Assembly: GCA_026001225.1 (NCBI GenBank) | Contig: BNZQ01000087.1 | Coordinates: 1 to 5,534, forward strand | DNA length: 5,534 nucleotides | Reading direction: 5' to 3' | DNA from: Clostridia bacterium | GTDB taxonomy: Bacteria; Bacillota; Clostridia; Christensenellales; DUVY01 | Shown here: positions 1 through 5,148 of the stretch, in pieces | Layout: every line of letters begins with the position of its first letter | Position numbering within the stretch: position 1 is the stretch's first letter | Position numbers and translations under genes: made by a program | Notes under the pieces: generated by a model | What the model was told of the DNA's origin: nothing | Databases searched by the model: none | What the model saw: the letters and a program-made list of their open reading frames with translations, nothing else

Positions 1-2
1 TG

Positions 3-800
3 AAACGGCGGGTCGATGTGCTTTTACATAAGCTGTACGGCTTTCACAGCGACGAAACCGAAACGGGCACGGGCTTGAAGCACCAAACCGACGCGTTCCG
101 CGTCACCGGACAGGCCGCCGAACGCCTTTTGGAGGATTGCCAAATCATGGTGCGCGGCGCGGACGGCTTGATGCGATTGAGCGAGGGCGTAGACCCGTAT
201 TTGGTCAAGGACGACGGCGCGGCGCGGCGGTATTTGGCGGGCGCGTTTATAGCGGCGGGCAGTCTGAATGTGCCGTCGGGCGGCACGGGGTATCATTTGG
301 AATTCTGTGTCGGACAAGAGGCGCTGGCGCGCGGTTTGCGCGGTTTAGGCGCGCGTTTTGAAATTTCCTTGAAGCAAGCGATACGGCGCGGCAAAAATGT
401 GGTATACTTAAAGGACAGCGGTCAAATCAGCGATTTTTTGGCCCTCGTCGGCGCGAGCGGGGCCGCGTTGGATTTAAACGACCTCGCGGCGCGCAAAAGC
501 CTGAACAACCGTGTCAACCGCCGCACGAATTGCGAGGAAGCGAATATCGACCGCCTTGTGGACGCCGCCGCGCGACAGACGGAATCCGTCAGGAAATTGG
601 AAGCGCGCGGGCTTTTGTCCGGTTTGCCGGAAAATTTGCGCGTATTGGCCGCCGCGCGTTTGCGGTATCCCGAATTGGGCATGGCGGAGTTAGGCGCGCT
701 GATGAAGCCGCCGCTGACCAAAAGCGGCGTGAATCATCGGTTCGAAAAGCTCATAGCGGCGGCGGAAAAAATACAAGTCACAATCAAATCGGATATGTGA
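3..800 (+). CDS. whiA: WhiA DNA-binding regulator, 5' end cut off by window edge
   Basis: WhiA is a DNA-binding protein with an N-terminal LAGLIDADG-like domain and a C-terminal helix-turn-helix. It acts in sporulation and division control in actinobacteria and in chromosome segregation and division in Bacillus. About 265 residues are visible. The frame is open to the left edge, so the GTG at 18 is internal. By comparison with the usual length of about 315, roughly 50 N-terminal residues are missing. Recognisable segments are YLAGAFIAAGSLN followed by YHLEF, then NRVNRRTNCEEANIDRLV, and the C-terminal HTH region from LPENLRVLAAARLRYPELGM to KSGVNHRFEKL. These match Bacillus WhiA segment by segment (YMRGAFLAGGSVN, NSVNRLVNCETANL, LPEKLREIAQLRI, KSGINHRLRKL). 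It ends in TGA 21 bp before the HPr-like gene, so the two are probably co-transcribed from a promoter outside the window. Confidence 0.95.
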   Translation, partial: KRRVDVLLHKLYGFHSDETETGTGLKHQTDAFRVTGQAAERLLEDCQIMVRGADGLMRLSEGVDPYLVKDDGAARRYLAGAFIAAGSLNVPSGGTGYHLEFCVGQEALARGLRGLGARFEISLKQAIRRGKNVVYLKDSGQISDFLALVGASGAALDLNDLAARKSLNNRVNRRTNCEEANIDRLVDAAARQTESVRKLEARGLLSGLPENLRVLAAARLRYPELGMAELGALMKPPLTKSGVNHRFEKLIAAAEKIQVTIKSDM

Positions 801-821
801 CGGCTTTCGAAGGAGTTCTGT

Positions 822-1070
822 ATGGTTTTAAAGGAATTAACCGTTAAAAAGGATGTGGACAGCAAGGGCTATGCCGTTTTGGTACAGCACGCGATGCGTT
901 ACGGCAGCGACGTTTTATTGGAAGTAGGCGTCAAGAAGATCAACTGTAAAAGCGTCATGGGTATGATTTCCTTGGGCTTTCGGGCGGGGGATAAGGCCGT
1001 CCTCATCATCAAGGGCGAGGACGAGGAGGCCGCGTTGGCCGATATGGTCGATCTTTTCGAGAGCCTCTGA
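822..1070 (+). CDS. HPr-fold protein without the catalytic histidine (Crh-like)
   Basis: This 82-residue protein has the HPr fold of the sugar phosphotransferase system. The match is clear in VLVQHAMRYGSDVLLE and in CKSVMGMISLG, which contains the regulatory serine (Ser44 here, Ser46 in HPr). The active-site loop, normally GIHARPA, is replaced by DVDSKGYA. It appears about two residues shorter, and there is no histidine before His23. The protein therefore should not accept phosphate from Enzyme I, but it could still be a target of HPr kinase and a CcpA partner, as Crh is in Bacillus, where Gln replaces the histidine. Its position directly after whiA is the same as that of Bacillus crh. The ATG has a good ribosome binding site, AGGAG at 811-815. 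Family membership is firm; a Crh-like role is inference. It could also be a diverged HPr paralogue with an unrelated function. Confidence 0.88.
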   Translation: MVLKELTVKKDVDSKGYAVLVQHAMRYGSDVLLEVGVKKINCKSVMGMISLGFRAGDKAVLIIKGEDEEAALADMVDLFESL

Positions 1071-1166
1071 AAAAGAAAATCATTACGAGCCGAAGTTATA
1101 TCGAGGCGCGGTAATCTCGTCCTTTTAAAGACGGCGGGTCGTTTTGAAAAGAAAAACCGATTAAAG

Positions 1167-1208
1167 TCCGACCGATTTTTGTGGGAACAAAAATCGCGCT
1201 TGGTCGGA
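1167..1208. repeat. Long imperfect hairpin
   Basis: TCCGAC (1167-1172) pairs with GTCGGA (1203-1208). CGATTTTTGT (1173-1182) pairs perfectly with ACAAAAATCG (1187-1196) around a GGGA loop. Only CGCTTG (1197-1202) is left unpaired, as a one-sided bulge. The stem totals 16 bp, which is unlikely by chance at this spacing. No U-tract follows. Confidence 0.7.
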
Positions 1209-1223
1209 GCGCACAAAGTGCGC
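1209..1223. repeat. Short perfect hairpin
   Basis: GCGCAC (1209-1214), loop AAA, then GTGCGC (1218-1223): a 6-bp perfect GC-rich stem starting on the base after the preceding hairpin ends. AAAGAGGGG follows, so it is not an intrinsic terminator on the + strand. Confidence 0.6.
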
Positions 1224-1234
1224 AAAGAGGGGTA

Positions 1235-1307
1235 TACGGGGGGCACGAGCGAATCGACGCCGAATCGCTATCCTGATCGACCGAGGAGTGAGCGAAGTCC
1301 CCCCGTA
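1235..1307. repeat. Inverted repeat TACGGGGGG / CCCCCCGTA
   Basis: TACGGGGGG (1235-1243) is the exact reverse complement of CCCCCCGTA (1299-1307), with 55 bp between. The enclosed segment has no strong inner stem, but it contains GAATCG twice (1251-1256 and 1262-1267). This is either the closing stem of a larger structure or the terminal inverted repeats of a small element. No flanking target duplication was recognised. Confidence 0.5.
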
Positions 1308-1323
1308 AATCAGCGCGCAGGTA

Positions 1324-1351
1324 TTGACAAAGCGCATATATATGGTATAAT
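1324..1351 (+). promoter_or_regulatory. Strong sigma-A promoter with extended -10
   Basis: A perfect -35 TTGACA (1324-1329) and a perfect -10 TATAAT (1346-1351) are separated by 16 bp. TGG directly before the -10 makes it an extended -10. Counting the last T of the hexamer as -7 puts +1 at 1358, the A of the downstream ATG. Transcription from here should give a leaderless mRNA. Confidence 0.85.
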
Positions 1352-1357
1352 AATATC

Positions 1358-2021
1358 ATGTTCGAGGGGAACGAGTTTTATTATGCGATGTTGCTTTCCG
1401 GTGCGGCCGCGGCGGCCGCGCTGTGGTTTTTTAATTGCCGCAAGGATTTCAAAAGGAATCTCGCTCCGCTCGCGGTTTTTTTGTTTCTCGCTTCCCGCCG
1501 CGCTGGTTTTGAGTTTTGTCACCGCTTATTTACTCCGCGCCGACCTGCGCGGCGCGCCGTTTTCCGAATTGTATCCCGCTGTCGGCAAGGAATATTTTTT
1601 CACCCTGATTTATTTTTCCGCGCTGTCCGCGGCGGGCTTTTGGATTTTCGGGCTGAAACGGGAATCGCTCGACGCGGCGTCGCCGAGCTTGGCTCTGTTT
1701 TCCGCGATCGCCCGTATCGGTTGCCTGTACGCCGGCTGTTGCGGCGGCAAAAACGGCGTTCCGACCGCCGAATCGGAATTGGTCTTCGGCGCGGCCGCGT
1801 TCGTCTTTCTGCAATTTTTCCGTAAAAAAGACGCTTTGTTCAAATATATCGCTGCTTATGCGGCGTTCCGCTTGGTCGCCGAATTTTTCCGCGCCGAGCC
1901 CGCGCCCTATTATGCGGTGCAAATCTGCGCGGCGGCGGTTTTGCTTGCCGTCGGCGCGATTTGGATTGTCGGATCAAGATTGCGGCGGAGCGCGTTGGAA
2001 TTAAAAGCTGAAAATTTTTGA
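1358..2021 (+). CDS. Lgt-like polytopic membrane protein, interrupted by a +1 frameshift
   Basis: The frame opened by ATG 1358 (MFEGNEFYYAMLLSG...) and the frame ending at TGA 2019-2021 join into one protein of about 220 residues if one base is skipped between about 1470 and 1497; a run of seven T (1476-1482) is the likeliest spot. The joined product is strongly hydrophobic with several membrane spans. Its second half resembles prolipoprotein diacylglyceryl transferase (Lgt, PF01790): ARIGCLYAGCCGG (Arg119, Cys122, Cys127-Cys128) and YAAFRLVAEFFR (Arg171, Glu175, Arg178), close to YGAFRIIVEFFR of E. coli Lgt. It is shorter than Lgt (about 260-290 residues), has no histidine at all, and lacks the loop carrying the essential His103 of E. 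coli Lgt. Diacylglyceryl transfer is therefore doubtful. No Shine-Dalgarno precedes ATG 1358, and the promoter places +1 on it. A true pseudogene, a sequencing error and recoding are all possible. The frame downstream of the shift also stays open back to 1179, but its first 90 or so residues are non-coding in character. Confidence 0.72.
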
Positions 2022-2030
2022 AAAGGGGCG

Positions 2031-2064
2031 CGGGGAAAAACTTTTTATAAAACGTTTTTCCCCG
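2031..2064 (+). terminator. Candidate terminator hairpin
   Basis: CGGGGAAAAAC (2031-2041) pairs perfectly over 11 bp with GTTTTTCCCCG (2054-2064). The T-rich tract (TTCTTTTAAATTT) starts about six bases after the stem rather than at once, so efficiency is uncertain. Lying just after the stop of the Lgt-like gene and before the lipoprotein gene, it would separate the two transcripts. Confidence 0.45.
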
Positions 2065-2115
2065 AAAAGTTCTTTTAAATTTCAGTAATATTGATGAAAA
2101 AGGAAGGTCGTCACT

Positions 2116-4035
2116 ATGAAATTAAAACGTAAAATCCGTCTATTCCTCGCCGTGCTGTCGGCGGTCGCGTTGACCGTGTCGGTCGCGTTTCTGTTGTCCG
2201 CTTGTAAGTCCGTCGATTCGAGTACGACCAACGTGCAGGAGGACGGCGTAGACGAGGCCGATATCGTCAAGGTCAATGGCGCGGGCTATATTTTCAAGGC
2301 GCAAAGCGACGGCGTGACCGTCAGCCGGTTGGCGACGGCGGGCGAGAACGCGGGCGCGGTCGAGGTCGTCCGCAGGAGCAAGGCCAGTGAGGATTTCGCT
2401 CCGCAGGAAATGTTCCTGTACGAGGACGCGTATTTGATCGTCTTCGGCTATAAGGTCAAAGCGGTATACGACGAAAACGGCGGCCGGATCGGTTCGTCCG
2501 AAACGATGATCGTTCGCGTTTACGATCTGAAAGCGTCGGAGGCGGGAACGGACGTCGGGCTCGTCCTTTTGCGCGCCGACGAGTTTCGCGGCACCTATAA
2601 AACGAGCCGTTTGACGGACGGCAAGCTGTATCTGTTGACCAATTACCGCGCGGATTACGATCAATATTATGTCGATTTCTTCTTCGGCAGAATTTCTTTC
2701 GACGTGGCGGACGGCAACGGCAACGGCTTTTTGATCGCCAAGTTGGATTTGGGCGACGCGAACGGCAAATACAAAACGGGTCTATATGCCGGCAGCGTGT
2801 ACGAGGTCTATTGCTCCCGTTACGCCCTGTACGCGTTGCGCTCCAAAAGCTTGAGCCAGGGCTGCAATACGGTTCGCGGCACGAATATCGACAGAATTTC
2901 GTTGGATACGTTGAAAAAGACGGGCACGGTCACCGCTTTGAGGGGCTACGCTCAGGATCGGTTTTGTCTGTACGACAACGGAGAGTACCTTTTTGCGGTC
3001 GCGTGGGTGTCGCGGACGTTGGACAATAAAAACGCCGATACGCGCGGAACGTATTTGTATACCTTCAATCAAAAGCTGGAACAGAAAGCAAAGCTCGGCC
3101 CGATCGCGTCCGACGAGCAGTTGAAATCCGCGCGCTTCGACGGGGACGTTTGCTATATCGTCACCTACCGTCAGGTCGATCCGCTGTTCAAAATCGACAT
3201 ATCCGATCCCGCGGAGCCGCGTTTGACGGGCGAATTGAAGATCGACGGTTTCAGCGTTTATATGCAGACATTCGGGGACGGGTTGCTGATCGGCATGGGC
3301 TACGGTGCGAGTCCGCAGAATTTGAGTGTCACGCTGTTCGAAACGGCCGGAGACTATCCCGACGAGGTAAACAGCTTGGTCTATCAATACACCTACGCGG
3401 AAGCGCGGTTCAACCCGCGCGCGATCCTCTGCGAGCCGGAAAACAATATTTTCGCTTTCGCGGCGGAAGAATCCGGTTCGGATCACTATTATGTGCGCGA
3501 CGGCCGGTATACGGGCATTCGGCAGGGCGCGTATATCCTCGGTTTGCAGGACGGGGAATTGAAGGAGCTTGCGTTTTTGACCGACCTCGATCCCGTACAT
3601 TCGCTCCATAACGAGTCGTCGGCGCGGAAGAAGATCACGCGCGTCGTTCGGATCGGGGATTATCTGCTGACGGTTTCAGACGGGTATATCGCGTCCTATG
3701 CGATCCGTTGGCCGGGAACGACGGAATCCGACAAAATGGAGTTTGAACGGATCGGTATGTACGACACGCGTATCGTTTTGGACACGTTCACGGTGACGTT
3801 CGATGTCGGCGCGGGCTTTGAGGACGCGGCGTACATTCCGGCTCCGCAAATCGTCGATAAGGGCGAAACGGCGCGGGAGCCCGTGCCCGCCGCGCCGGAA
3901 AAAACGGGCTACATGTTCCTGTATTGGTATAAAAACGATGAAAATATAAAATACAACTTCGACAATCCGGTGCGCGAAAGTTTTACCCTGCGCGCCCGAT
4001 GGCAACGGGTCGGCGGGCCGTCAACCGCCGCCTAA
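2116..4035 (+). CDS. Secreted beta-propeller lipoprotein (PF09826-type) with C-terminal InlB B-repeat-like module
   Basis: A 639-residue extracytoplasmic protein. The N-terminus is a lipoprotein signal: basic MKLKRKIR, a hydrophobic stretch, then lipobox LLSAC with Cys30 as the lipidated residue. Directly after it, STTNVQEDGVDEADIVK (about 36-52) is the hallmark opening of the beta-propeller family PF09826 (COG4880), remote relatives of WD-40 repeats. Propeller-like strands run to about residue 550, ending with ITRVVRIGDYLLTVSDG, typical of the family's last blade. Residues 556-629 resemble a Listeria-Bacteroides/InlB B-repeat (Flg_new): VTFDVGAGF, then KGETAREPVPAAPEKTGY, LYWY, and FTLRARW. 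No LPXTG anchor follows. The start is fixed by AGGAAGG (2101-2107) 8 bp before ATG. No convincing promoter was found in the short gap behind the hairpin at 2031-2064. The molecular role of the family is unknown; a surface binding or scaffold role is inference. Confidence 0.9.
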   Translation: MKLKRKIRLFLAVLSAVALTVSVAFLLSACKSVDSSTTNVQEDGVDEADIVKVNGAGYIFKAQSDGVTVSRLATAGENAGAVEVVRRSKASEDFAPQEMFLYEDAYLIVFGYKVKAVYDENGGRIGSSETMIVRVYDLKASEAGTDVGLVLLRADEFRGTYKTSRLTDGKLYLLTNYRADYDQYYVDFFFGRISFDVADGNGNGFLIAKLDLGDANGKYKTGLYAGSVYEVYCSRYALYALRSKSLSQGCNTVRGTNIDRISLDTLKKTGTVTALRGYAQDRFCLYDNGEYLFAVAWVSRTLDNKNADTRGTYLYTFNQKLEQKAKLGPIASDEQLKSARFDGDVCYIVTYRQVDPLFKIDISDPAEPRLTGELKIDGFSVYMQTFGDGLLIGMGYGASPQNLSVTLFETAGDYPDEVNSLVYQYTYAEARFNPRAILCEPENNIFAFAAEESGSDHYYVRDGRYTGIRQGAYILGLQDGELKELAFLTDLDPVHSLHNESSARKKITRVVRIGDYLLTVSDGYIASYAIRWPGTTESDKMEFERIGMYDTRIVLDTFTVTFDVGAGFEDAAYIPAPQIVDKGETAREPVPAAPEKTGYMFLYWYKNDENIKYNFDNPVRESFTLRARWQRVGGPSTAA

Positions 4036-4044
4036 ACGACGGTT

Positions 4045-4074
4045 AAAGGGAAACCGCGCCGATGAAATCCCTTT
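4045..4074 (+). terminator. Weak hairpin after the lipoprotein gene
   Basis: AAAGGGA (4045-4051) pairs with TCCCTTT (4068-4074) around a 16-base loop, 9 bp after the lipoprotein stop codon. A T-rich stretch (GTCTTTTT) follows only after about 10 bases and overlaps the next -35 box. It could be a weak terminator, or chance. Confidence 0.25.
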
Positions 4075-4081
4075 CAATTGA

Positions 4082-4110
4082 TTGTCTTTTTCGTGAAGAA
4101 GTGGTATAAT
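4082..4110 (+). promoter_or_regulatory. Promoter of the TetR-family gene
   Basis: -35 TTGTCT (4082-4087) and a perfect -10 TATAAT (4105-4110) with a 17-bp spacer; TGG before the -10 makes it extended, as at 1343-1351. Predicted +1 is about 4117, giving a leader of about 35 bases. An 8-bp palindrome, TCAATTGA (4074-4081), abuts the -35. Confidence 0.8.
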
Positions 4111-4122
4111 AACAGATATTAT
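4106..4122. promoter_or_regulatory. Candidate TetR operator over -10 and transcription start
   Basis: ATAATA (4106-4111), five bases ACAGA, then TATTAT (4117-4122): a perfect palindrome of 6-bp arms. It overlaps the -10 box and the predicted +1. TetR-family regulators commonly repress their own gene by binding a palindrome in this place and of about this size. The arms are AT-only and half coincide with the -10 consensus, so chance is a real alternative. Confidence 0.4.
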
Positions 4123-4136
4123 TTTTGTTTTATAAA

Positions 4137-4141
4137 GGGAG
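4137..4141 (+). promoter_or_regulatory. Ribosome binding site deciding the TetR start
   Basis: GGGAG (within AAAGGGAG) lies 10 bp before ATG 4152. This supports ATG 4152 over the in-frame TTG at 4125, which lies upstream of the site and would read through it. Confidence 0.7.
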
Positions 4142-4151
4142 TGTTCCGATC

Positions 4152-4817
4152 ATGATCCTGGCCGAGATAGACCATATTTACAAGATTTTAGGCGCGGAAT
4201 TTACGTTGCCGCTTTCGGGCGATCCGAAAAGAACCAAGGAAATCATCTTGATGCGCGCCACGATTCTTTTCGCGTGCAAAGGCTACGACGGCGTTTCGAT
4301 CAAGGATTTGGCGAACGAGATCGGAATAAAGCCGGCGTCCCTATACAATCATTTCGAGAGTAAGCGCGCGCTTTGGGAGGCCGTCGTCGAACAGGCCAAA
4401 AATCTTTATCTGCTGTATTTTCAGATGTTGGACAAGCAACTGCAAACGATGGAAACGTTGGACGACTATTTTAACGCCATTTTCGATGAGCCGAAAAAGA
4501 TGACCAACATGTTTCCCTGCTTTGCGTTCAGCCTGATCCGCTCTCATAGGTTCAGCGACGAATTGGCGGGTAAGGTCTCTTTGGATATCTTTTACACGTA
4601 TTCGATTGATTTCATTTGCGGTTGGTACAGTAAGCTGGTCGAGCGGGGCCTCGTCCGGCGGTATGACGTCCGCGCCGTCTCTATGATGACCATGAGCGCG
4701 CTTTTGGATGCGATCGATTTTCAAACGTTGAAATTGATGGGCAGAACGCCGCCCTGCGAACCGACGGAATGGGCGGCCCGCATGGAGGAGCTTTTCCGGC
4801 GGTTGACCTCGGCTTGA
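4152..4817 (+). CDS. TetR/AcrR-family transcriptional regulator
   Basis: A 221-residue protein with a typical TetR N-terminal DNA-binding domain. Helix 1 is RTKEIILMRATILFACKGY (27-45). The helix-turn-helix follows with VSIKDLANEIGIKPASLYNHF (48-68) and the family signature Y-x-H-F-x-x-K (Tyr65, His67, Phe68, Lys71). Residues from about 75 on form an all-helical ligand-binding and dimerisation domain that cannot be assigned to a subfamily by eye. About 26 residues (MILAEIDHIYKILGAEF...) precede helix 1, a longer lead than most TetR proteins have. ATG 4152 is chosen because of its ribosome binding site and because the next Met (4249) would cut helix 1. The gene has its own promoter and probable self-operator. 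No transporter or enzyme gene adjoins, so its target beyond itself is unknown. It converges with the XRE gene. Confidence 0.9.
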   Translation: MILAEIDHIYKILGAEFTLPLSGDPKRTKEIILMRATILFACKGYDGVSIKDLANEIGIKPASLYNHFESKRALWEAVVEQAKNLYLLYFQMLDKQLQTMETLDDYFNAIFDEPKKMTNMFPCFAFSLIRSHRFSDELAGKVSLDIFYTYSIDFICGWYSKLVERGLVRRYDVRAVSMMTMSALLDAIDFQTLKLMGRTPPCEPTEWAARMEELFRRLTSA

Positions 4818-4853
4818 ACGGGTAATGAAAATACATTCCGAACGAGGGCGGGA

Positions 4854-4873
4854 TACGGCGCGGGATTGCCGTA
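4854..4873. terminator. Hairpin between convergent genes
   Basis: TACGGC (4854-4859) and GCCGTA (4868-4873) form a 6-bp stem with an 8-base loop in the 57-bp gap between the convergent TetR and XRE stops. A second pairing, AGGGCG (4845-4850) with CGCCCT (4888-4893), could enclose it. No clean T-tract follows on either strand, so a bidirectional terminator role is tentative. Confidence 0.3.
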
Positions 4874-4874
4874 A

Positions 4875-5081
4875 TCAAATATTTTCGCGCCCTAATAAAT
4901 AATCCGTTGTAACGTTGGAATAATTTGCGAGCATCAGAATATCGTCGATGTTTGGTTCGCTGTATCCGGTTTTCCAATTTGTCAACGCTTGCTTTTTGAT
5001 ATTCAATTCCTTGCAAATCTGCACTTGCGATTTGCCGGTTTCTTGAATCAGTTTTTTCAGCCTTTCGACGAAAAGGTTCAT
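4875..5081 (-). CDS. Small XRE-family (Cro/C1-type) HTH repressor
   Basis: A 68-residue protein that is almost entirely an HTH_3 domain: MNLFVERLKKLIQETGKSQ, then VQICKELNIKKQALTNWKTG (scaffold and recognition helices, with the usual Q-x-x-I-x-x-x-L and W-x-x-G pattern). It closes with EPNIDDILMLANYSNVTTDYLLGR, whose T-x-D-Y-L-L-G ending is standard for this family. It probably acts as a dimer. ATG at 5081-5079 is preferred over an upstream TTG start at 5096, because MNLFVERLKKL is the usual family beginning. No Shine-Dalgarno is present. TATAAT (5093-5088 on the - strand) lies 6 bp before the ATG, so the mRNA should be leaderless. The gene is divergent from the DUF4177-like gene, and two palindromes lie between them, one touching its own -10. 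Autorepression is likely but inferred. Confidence 0.9.
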   Translation of the reverse strand: MNLFVERLKKLIQETGKSQVQICKELNIKKQALTNWKTGYSEPNIDDILMLANYSNVTTDYLLGRENI

Positions 5082-5087
5082 ATTCAA

Positions 5088-5093
5088 ATTATA
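5088..5093 (-). promoter_or_regulatory. -10 box of the XRE gene
   Basis: Read on the - strand, TATAAT is a perfect -10 hexamer. Six bases (TTGAAT) follow, then ATG, so the predicted +1 is the A of the start codon. No good -35 was found at 16-18 bp, which suggests a weak or activator-dependent promoter. Operator 1 overlaps the hexamer by two bases. Confidence 0.65.
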
Positions 5094-5106
5094 CAAAAAT
5101 TTTGTA
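5092..5106. promoter_or_regulatory. Operator 1, perfect palindrome
   Basis: TACAAAAATTTTGTA: 7-bp arms TACAAAA and TTTTGTA around a central A. It overlaps the -10 of the XRE gene by two bases and fills the adjacent spacer, so a bound dimer would block that promoter. Its near-copy is operator 2. Confidence 0.7.
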
Positions 5107-5113
5107 CCAACGC

Positions 5114-5142
5114 GTGACTGTTCAAAATTTTTGTACTACAAT
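5114..5142 (+). promoter_or_regulatory. Promoter of the DUF4177-like gene
   Basis: -35 GTGACT (5114-5119, 4 of 6 matches to TTGACA) and -10 TACAAT (5137-5142, 5 of 6) are spaced 17 bp apart. Six bases (TATGGT) then separate the -10 from ATG 5149, again placing +1 on the start codon. Operator 2 occupies almost the whole spacer. Confidence 0.6.
5121..5135. promoter_or_regulatory. Operator 2, near-copy of operator 1
   Basis: TTCAAAATTTTTGTA differs by one base from the reverse complement of operator 1 (TACAAAATTTTTGTA). It sits between the -35 and -10 of the DUF4177-like promoter. The two centres (5099 and 5128) are 29 bp apart, nearly three helical turns, so two dimers could bind on roughly the same face. 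Confidence 0.7.
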
Positions 5143-5148
5143 TATGGT

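Larger units (their letters stand above)
1071..1323. other. Gene-free block with three consecutive inverted repeats; possible dispersed repeat or structured RNA
   Basis: No convincing gene lies here; open frames on either strand show low-complexity Arg/Ser/Pro-rich translations. The right half holds three inverted repeats in tandem (1167-1208, 1209-1223 and 1235-1307). No T-run follows any of them, so they do not look like simple terminators. The block sits between the stop of the HPr-like gene and the promoter of the Lgt-like gene. It could be a MITE-like or other interspersed repeat, or a structured 3' untranslated region. Only a comparison with the rest of the genome would tell. Confidence 0.5.

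Noticed and set aside
396..418. TGTGGTATACTTAA, -10-like sequence inside whiA
   Set aside because: No -35 at suitable distance and no gene start follows within the next few hundred bases; probably coding sequence only.
1096..1359. - strand open frame of 87 residues across the hairpin block
   Set aside because: Its translation is low-complexity (repeated LCALCALR-like stretches) from inverted-repeat DNA, and it starts inside the promoter of the Lgt-like gene.
1179..1470. Long N-terminal extension of the Lgt-like frame starting at 1179
   Set aside because: The stretch is Arg/Ser/Pro-rich, crosses the hairpin block and the strong promoter, and has no ribosome binding site. The hydrophobic N-terminus lies in another frame from ATG 1358.
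2782..3609. 275-residue open frame on the - strand
   Set aside because: It lies wholly inside the propeller lipoprotein gene, is antisense to it, and shows no family features; a shadow of GC-rich coding.
4125..4151. TTG start at 4125 for the TetR gene
   Set aside because: It lies upstream of the GGGAG ribosome binding site (4137-4141), which fits ATG 4152.
5082..5096. TTG start at 5096 for the XRE gene
   Set aside because: It would place the -10 box and part of operator 1 inside the coding region, and family members start at the MNLF-like position.
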